Shown here piece by piece: positions 61,608 to 64,000 of a DNA stretch of 64,000 bases. This stretch comes from Labrys sp. WJW (lineage in GTDB: Bacteria; Pseudomonadota; Alphaproteobacteria; Rhizobiales; Labraceae). The DNA lies in the NCBI RefSeq assembly GCF_001676615.1, contig NZ_LYXZ01000001.1:310001-374000 (forward strand), in the 5' to 3' direction. Below the pieces are notes generated by a model. It ran no database searches and was not told where the DNA came from. It worked only from the letters and a program-made list of their open reading frames with translations. Position numbers and translations under genes: made by a program. Position 1 is the first letter of the stretch. Each line of letters starts with the position of its first letter.

Positions 61608-62552
61608 TCAGTGTTTGATCGGCATGGTGTTCATGAAGGCCAAGGTGTCCTCGAACGACCGAATACCTGCATCGGAGCCGAGCCCCGTCGCCACCAATGC
61701 CGCCGATGCCTGGGCAAAGTTCAACGCTGTTTTCAGATCCATCCTGCGATGCAGGGCCGTGATGAAACCGGCATCGAACGCATCGCCGCACCCGGTCGTG
61801 TCCACCACCTCGATCTGGAAAGCCGGTTGGCGAACGATCTCGCCGTGAGCGTCCATGAAGCACACGCCATCGCCACCCAGCGTGAATACGCAGTGTTTCA
61901 CGCCGCGATCGAGAAAGAACCGGCCCGAACTCTCGATACCGGACGTACCGGAAATCTGCCGCGCCTCCTCGATGGAGGGCATGAAGTAGTCGATATGGGG
62001 AAACAGGGGCGCGATAAGATCGAGCGTGCCGTCATTGGCGCCGAGCAGGTCAAACGTTGTCGTGCGCCCGCGCGCTTTTGCCTCGGCCAGCAATTTGCGG
62101 CTCGGCTCGCCGTCAAGCTTGGCCAGCAATCCGGTACCACCCAGGTGAATGATCGGCGGAGCCAGCACTGCATCAAGGTTGCTCTCGGCGACCTCAAAAT
62201 GATCGGAAGCCCCTCGCGCATGGAGCGCCGGTCGGTCGCCATTGCGCCGGATATTCAAAATGGTCGCCGATGTCGGCACGCCCGCCAGGCGCTGCATCTG
62301 GGCCGTATCGACGCCGAAACGCTGAAGTGTTGCAAGAACGAAATCTGCTTTCTCGTCATCGCCCACGGCACCGACCGCAAGGCAATTCAGCCCGAGCTTT
62401 GCAAGATCCACCACCGTTCCACCGGCGGTACCCGCAACCGTCAGCCTGATTTCGTCAATGAACTCCACATTGCCGCCGGCTGGAATGGCATCAACCGGCC
62501 GCCCGAGCACGTCGAGAATATACAGCCCGATGACCGATACATCATGAGACAT
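61608..62552 (-). CDS. PfkB-family carbohydrate kinase
   Basis: 314 residues from the ATG behind AAGAGG. The family signature 2 is DTTGCGDAFDAGF, with catalytic Asp257; most relatives have GAGD where this one has GCGD. The N-terminal substrate loop includes AGGNVEFIDE and GTAGGTVVDLAKLG (counterpart of the GG switch). It phosphorylates a sugar, polyol or nucleoside, likely imported by one of the two neighbouring transporters. Confidence 0.9.
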   Translation of the reverse strand: MSHDVSVIGLYILDVLGRPVDAIPAGGNVEFIDEIRLTVAGTAGGTVVDLAKLGLNCLAVGAVGDDEKADFVLATLQRFGVDTAQMQRLAGVPTSATILNIRRNGDRPALHARGASDHFEVAESNLDAVLAPPIIHLGGTGLLAKLDGEPSRKLLAEAKARGRTTTFDLLGANDGTLDLIAPLFPHIDYFMPSIEEARQISGTSGIESSGRFFLDRGVKHCVFTLGGDGVCFMDAHGEIVRQPAFQIEVVDTTGCGDAFDAGFITALHRRMDLKTALNFAQASAALVATGLGSDAGIRSFEDTLAFMNTMPIKH

Positions 62553-62616
62553 GGAAACCTCTTGAAACAAGACACGTGATTGGCTGGCGCCCCCGATCGC
62601 AGCGCCGCAGGCGCCG

Positions 62617-63648
62617 CTAACTGCGATTGCGCAGGGCGAAAATGGTTCCTGCGATCAGGATGAAAATGCCGACGATGGCCAGTTGCAGCGTGCTTGGAAT
62701 ACCCACGAAGATCAGCACGTTGCTGACCAGCGTTATCAAGAGCACGCCGAGCAGCGTCCCGATCACCGATCCGGAGCCGCCCGTGATGCGGGCGCCGCCC
62801 AGAACGACGGCCGCGATGATTTCAAGCTCCATGCCGGCAAGATCGAATGGATTGGCGAGGCGGTTGCTCGAGACATGGATCACACCGGCAATGCCGGCGA
62901 GCAGCCCGGCATAGGCAAACACGAACACCCGCACGCGAAACAGATTGATACCCAGGCGTTCGGCAATCGCAGAATTGCCGCCGATGGCGAAGATGGCGCG
63001 GCCCATCAGCGTACGCTCGAGGATGTACCACGTGACGATAGCGGCAACGGCCAGAACCAGAACGGTCGCCGGCAACACGGACACAACGCCATTGGAGGCG
63101 CGATGGGTGAACAGCGAGGCCTTGCCGAAAGCATCCATCGCGGACGGGATGTTCATGAACAGGGCAGTCCCGATGAATGTCAGCAGGAAACTGCGGATGA
63201 CATATTGGGTGCCGATCGTAACGATCAGCGACGGCGCCTGGAGTTTTTGAACGAGCACTCCGTTTACGATTCCAAAGGCCGCACCGCCGAGGGCGGCAAG
63301 GATCAAGATCACCGTCATCGGCATGCCCGGGAACCAGTTCGTGACGACCATGGTCAGGACATACATCACGAAGGCGGCAATCGCCGTGAACGATACGTCG
63401 ATGCCCCCGGACGCCAGCACGACCAGCACCCCCATCGCAAACAGCCCGCGCACCACCGACGCACGCAATATGTCGACGATATTGCTCATCTGGAGGAAGT
63501 CGGGATTGGCGGCGATCACGACCAAACAGGTCGCAATGGTCAGCAGCAAGGTGAAGAGCTCGGGCCGGCGGCCCATCAAGTCCCACCAGCGGCGCAAGAA
63601 GCCGCCGCGCTGGGAGGCGGCGCCGGTCGCGGATGCAATCTCGGTCAT
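62617..63648 (-). CDS. Sugar ABC transporter permease (second importer)
   Basis: 343 residues with eight to ten helices and the signature [25 protein letters not shown]. It overlaps the ATPase gene by four bases (ATGA) and precedes the PfkB gene by 64 bases. Its binding protein should lie beyond the window edge. Confidence 0.9.
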   Translation of the reverse strand: MTEIASATGAASQRGGFLRRWWDLMGRRPELFTLLLTIATCLVVIAANPDFLQMSNIVDILRASVVRGLFAMGVLVVLASGGIDVSFTAIAAFVMYVLTMVVTNWFPGMPMTVILILAALGGAAFGIVNGVLVQKLQAPSLIVTIGTQYVIRSFLLTFIGTALFMNIPSAMDAFGKASLFTHRASNGVVSVLPATVLVLAVAAIVTWYILERTLMGRAIFAIGGNSAIAERLGINLFRVRVFVFAYAGLLAGIAGVIHVSSNRLANPFDLAGMELEIIAAVVLGGARITGGSGSVIGTLLGVLLITLVSNVLIFVGIPSTLQLAIVGIFILIAGTIFALRNRS

Positions 63649-64000
63649 CGCGCAATCTCCTTCGACGTGCCGGCCATGGATTGATAGATCGCGTCTTCGG
63701 TCAGCCCTTCGGCCTTGTGCGCAGCCACGATGCAGCCGTGACGCATGACGAGAATGCGATCACAATTCTGCAAGAGCTCCGGCAAGTCGTCGCTGATGAT
63801 GATGACACCCATGCCGTCGTCGGCCAGGCGCTGGATGATCCGGAAGATCGTGTCTTTCGATCCCACATCCACGCCAACGGTCGGCCCGTGCAGGATGAGG
63901 AGTTTCGGGTTGATGGTAAGCCACCGCCCGATGAGCACCCTTTGCTGGTTGCCGCCGGAAAGGGATTGAACCGGAACCGTTACATCCGGCGCGACGATCT
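63645..64000 (-). CDS. Sugar ABC transporter ATP-binding protein, C-terminal fragment
   Basis: The gene enters from beyond the window end. The visible part is the last ATPase domain: signature [15 protein letters not shown], then [16 protein letters not shown] where Walker B normally reads LILDEPTRGIDVG, and [14 protein letters not shown] as the switch region. The Asp-Glu pair of Walker B is replaced by His-Gly, so this site should not hydrolyse ATP. The rest of the protein would show whether the other domain is active. Confidence 0.85.
   Translation of the reverse strand, partial: IVAPDVTVPVQSLSGGNQQRVLIGRWLTINPKLLILHGPTVGVDVGSKDTIFRIIQRLADDGMGVIIISDDLPELLQNCDRILVMRHGCIVAAHKAEGLTEDAIYQSMAGTSKEIAR

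Overview
The window is GC-rich DNA from an alphaproteobacterium, most likely a Hyphomicrobiales (Rhizobiales) soil or plant-associated organism. The inference rests on codon use, the many ribose/inositol-type ABC transporters, moc-like and iol-like genes, and several dispersed palindromic repeats of the kind common in that order. Genus cannot be called. I see no rRNA, tRNA, CRISPR array, transposase or phage gene. Calls are read from translated sequence and family knowledge; no alignment or database search was run.

Layout. 1-958: end of a sensor kinase and its OmpR-type response regulator. 959-3169: an AT-rich island with a clear promoter, driving a three-part putative pore-forming toxin (beta-gamma-crystallin, Cry-like domain I, jacalin-like lectin). 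3238-4760: uracil-DNA-glycosylase-like, DUF488 and DUF2945 genes. 5299-18347: a complete 2-aminoethylphosphonate (AEP) system with LysR regulator, PhnW/PhnY/PhnA degradation route, PbfA lyase, a flavin oxidoreductase, a 2-hydroxyacid dehydrogenase, the PhnSTUV-type importer and a Nudix protein. 18714-20970: DUF2127 protein, MFS exporter and ChrB-N protein.

21094-37114 is an inositol-type catabolic region. It holds IolD, IolE, an SDR, an RpiR regulator, a three-gene ABC importer, four Gfo/Idh/MocA dehydrogenases, a 2-hydroxyacid dehydrogenase, an HpcH/HpaI aldolase and an aldehyde dehydrogenase. Three promoter regions share the motif TTGCAA-N6-TTGCAA, best explained as the RpiR operator. No iolB or iolC is present here. 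37396-40426 holds a secreted carboxymuconolactone-decarboxylase-like protein, an aldo/keto reductase and a LysR gene.

40557-49213 is the most system-like part. It contains an ABC importer, a LacI regulator, a Rieske ferredoxin (MocE-like), a membrane di-iron hydroxylase (MocD-like), a PanB-like protein that has apparently lost its metal ligands, and a ferredoxin reductase (MocF-like). Four copies of the operator TGATCA-N4-TGATC(A/T) lie in front of the LacI/permease pair, the binding protein, the PanB-MocD-MocE operon and the reductase. They tie import and oxygenation into one predicted regulon, resembling rhizopine (methyl-inosamine) catabolism but with an extra enzyme.

49277-54173 is a LysR-controlled redox operon (luciferase-like oxidoreductase, aldo/keto reductase, MFS, MoaF-related and PPC-domain proteins). 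54442 to the window end is a sugar/polyol region: SorC regulator, fused dihydroxyacetone kinase, a complete ribose-type ABC importer, a PfkB kinase, and a second importer whose ATPase runs off the edge.
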